Origin: Pseudomonas sp. GM50
GTDB taxonomy: Bacteria > Pseudomonadota > Gammaproteobacteria > Pseudomonadales > Pseudomonadaceae
DNA length: 64,000 nucleotides
Reading direction: 5' to 3'
NCBI RefSeq assembly: GCF_000282375.1
Contig: NZ_AKJK01000061.1
Coordinates: 1-64,000 of the forward strand
Part shown: positions 63,319 to 64,000 of the stretch, piece after piece
How the letters are laid out: each line of letters begins with the position of its first letter
Position numbering within the stretch: the first letter of the stretch is position 1
Translations under genes and position numbers: made by a program
Notes under the pieces: generated by a model
The model's database searches: none
What the model saw: only the letters and a program-made list of their open reading frames with translations
Told to the model about the DNA's origin: nothing

Positions 63319-64000
63319 TTAATATTTGATACAGGCGAGAAAAGCAGTGTTGAGTGGTCTGGCTTCAGGGCCACCGGAACTGGCAATGGTGATCGAGTGA
63401 GTGTGATCACCTGCAGCGCTGGTCGTTGGCCCCGTAGACCCATAGTAGGGCTCGTCACCCCATATAGCATTGCCGTCTGTACCTGGCCCACGATCCAGAT
63501 TTATCCACATCGAGTGTGTATGGTTCCCGGCTACCGCCGCACTACCAGTGTGTACGTGAGCGGCGTTCTGACTCGTCTGAGCACTGCCGAAAACACGACC
63601 CGGGTCGAGGTTTCTCCCGTCATCGACCCCTCGATCGAAATGAGCACGAGAGTCCGGCAGATTGAATGTAGTGGAACCATCCCCTGCCCCATACAGTGTG
63701 CCGATCCTCGCGAACAGCGCAGCATAGGTTGTTCGCGATACCGCGGCCCCATTGCGTTTCAAAAAGCCGGCGGGCGGCGTTGTCATGGCGAAGTGCGTTA
63801 CCTCCCCCACACGATCACCCGCCACGCCAAGTGCCAATGCTTCGACCTGCACCTTGGTGTAAACATCTGTCAGTCCATACCCCGCCACCGTGGTCGGATT
63901 GTCACCCGCAATGGCTCGACCGTACTTATCAACGGTCACCCCCCGATAGCTACCAGGCAGAATGCCTGTCCTGCCCGCGAGCATTTCAAAAATCAGCGCT
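63319..64000 (-). CDS. P2-module tail fibre, C-terminal part (cut by window edge)
   Basis: The frame is open to the right edge, so only the last ~226 residues are seen. It has the P2 H-like pattern SYRGVTVDKYGRAIAGDNPT with GYGLTDVYTKVQVEALA, a collar-type tip (GSTTFNLPDSRAHFDRGVDD) and the end GGPEARPLNTAFLACIKY. It lacks the anchor seen in the four fibres of the Mu-like module in the visible part. Confidence 0.85.
   Translation of the reverse strand, partial: ALIFEMLAGRTGILPGSYRGVTVDKYGRAIAGDNPTTVAGYGLTDVYTKVQVEALALGVAGDRVGEVTHFAMTTPPAGFLKRNGAAVSRTTYAALFARIGTLYGAGDGSTTFNLPDSRAHFDRGVDDGRNLDPGRVFGSAQTSQNAAHVHTGSAAVAGNHTHSMWINLDRGPGTDGNAIWGDEPYYGSTGPTTSAAGDHTHSITIASSGGPEARPLNTAFLACIKY

Noticed and set aside
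39224..64000. Complete inducible prophage
   Set aside because: Only tail, fibre and lysis genes are seen; no capsid, terminase, portal, integrase or attachment repeats. Tailocins explain it better, though sequence beyond 64000 is not visible.

Overview
The window is a chromosomal segment of a Pseudomonas, most likely of the P. fluorescens group. The evidence is the gene content (aotJQMOP, rhlG, fpr/finR, dgkA/erdR, recA-recX-cinA), many Pseudomonas-type REP hairpins, LexA boxes of the CTG-N10-CAG type, and a tailocin (phage-tail bacteriocin) island directly beside cinA, the known mutS-cinA tailocin site of this group. Assignments rest on sequence recognition alone; no database search was run.

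Left part (1-38.6 kb): ordinary core genome. A ligase-associated exonuclease and ATP-dependent ligase pair is followed by the arginine/ornithine ABC transporter operon aotJQMOP, dcd, a cold-shock gene, a DUF481 outer-membrane protein, an alkyltransferase-like repair protein, an AmpG-type permease, proS, a lipoprotein and LexA-controlled dinB. Two near-identical initiator tRNA units follow, each with its own promoter and terminator. Then come mprF with an AcvB/VirJ-type hydrolase gene, a RelE/Phd toxin-antitoxin pair, and a DUF3077 gene preceded by a long structured leader that resembles phage C4 antisense RNA. Next are kup, rimO, a YjaB-like acetyltransferase, an RsuA-family pseudouridine synthase, a DUF1456 protein, rhlG, trmO, the divergent fpr/finR pair, dgkA, erdR, a DTW-domain tRNA modification gene, a PA3611-like secreted protein, a ribbon-helix-helix protein, a LOG-family gene with a likely RsmA/CsrA hairpin in its leader, and recX-recA-cinA.

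Right part (39.2-64 kb): a defective-phage tail island, all on the minus strand, so it reads from right to left. It holds two contractile-tail modules back to back. The first is P2-like: tail fibre (cut by the window edge), chaperone, small protein, sheath, tube, frameshifted chaperone E/E', tape measure, U, X and D. The second is Mu/SfV-like: gp37, DUF2635, sheath, tube, frameshifted chaperone, tape measure, gp43 to gp48, then four tail-fibre genes each followed by its own assembly protein, then endolysin and Rz/Rz1. No capsid, terminase, integrase or replication gene is seen, which fits tailocins rather than a live prophage. The P2 module lacks its own lysis genes here, so both particles probably share the cassette beside cinA. 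Regulators, holin and the P2 baseplate genes V, W, J and I would lie beyond 64000.

The most notable points are the four-fibre array built on one conserved anchor, the -1 frameshift sites in both tail modules, intrinsic-terminator hairpins placed only about 20 nt ahead of structural genes inside the island, and the C4-like RNA in front of a chromosomal DUF3077 gene.
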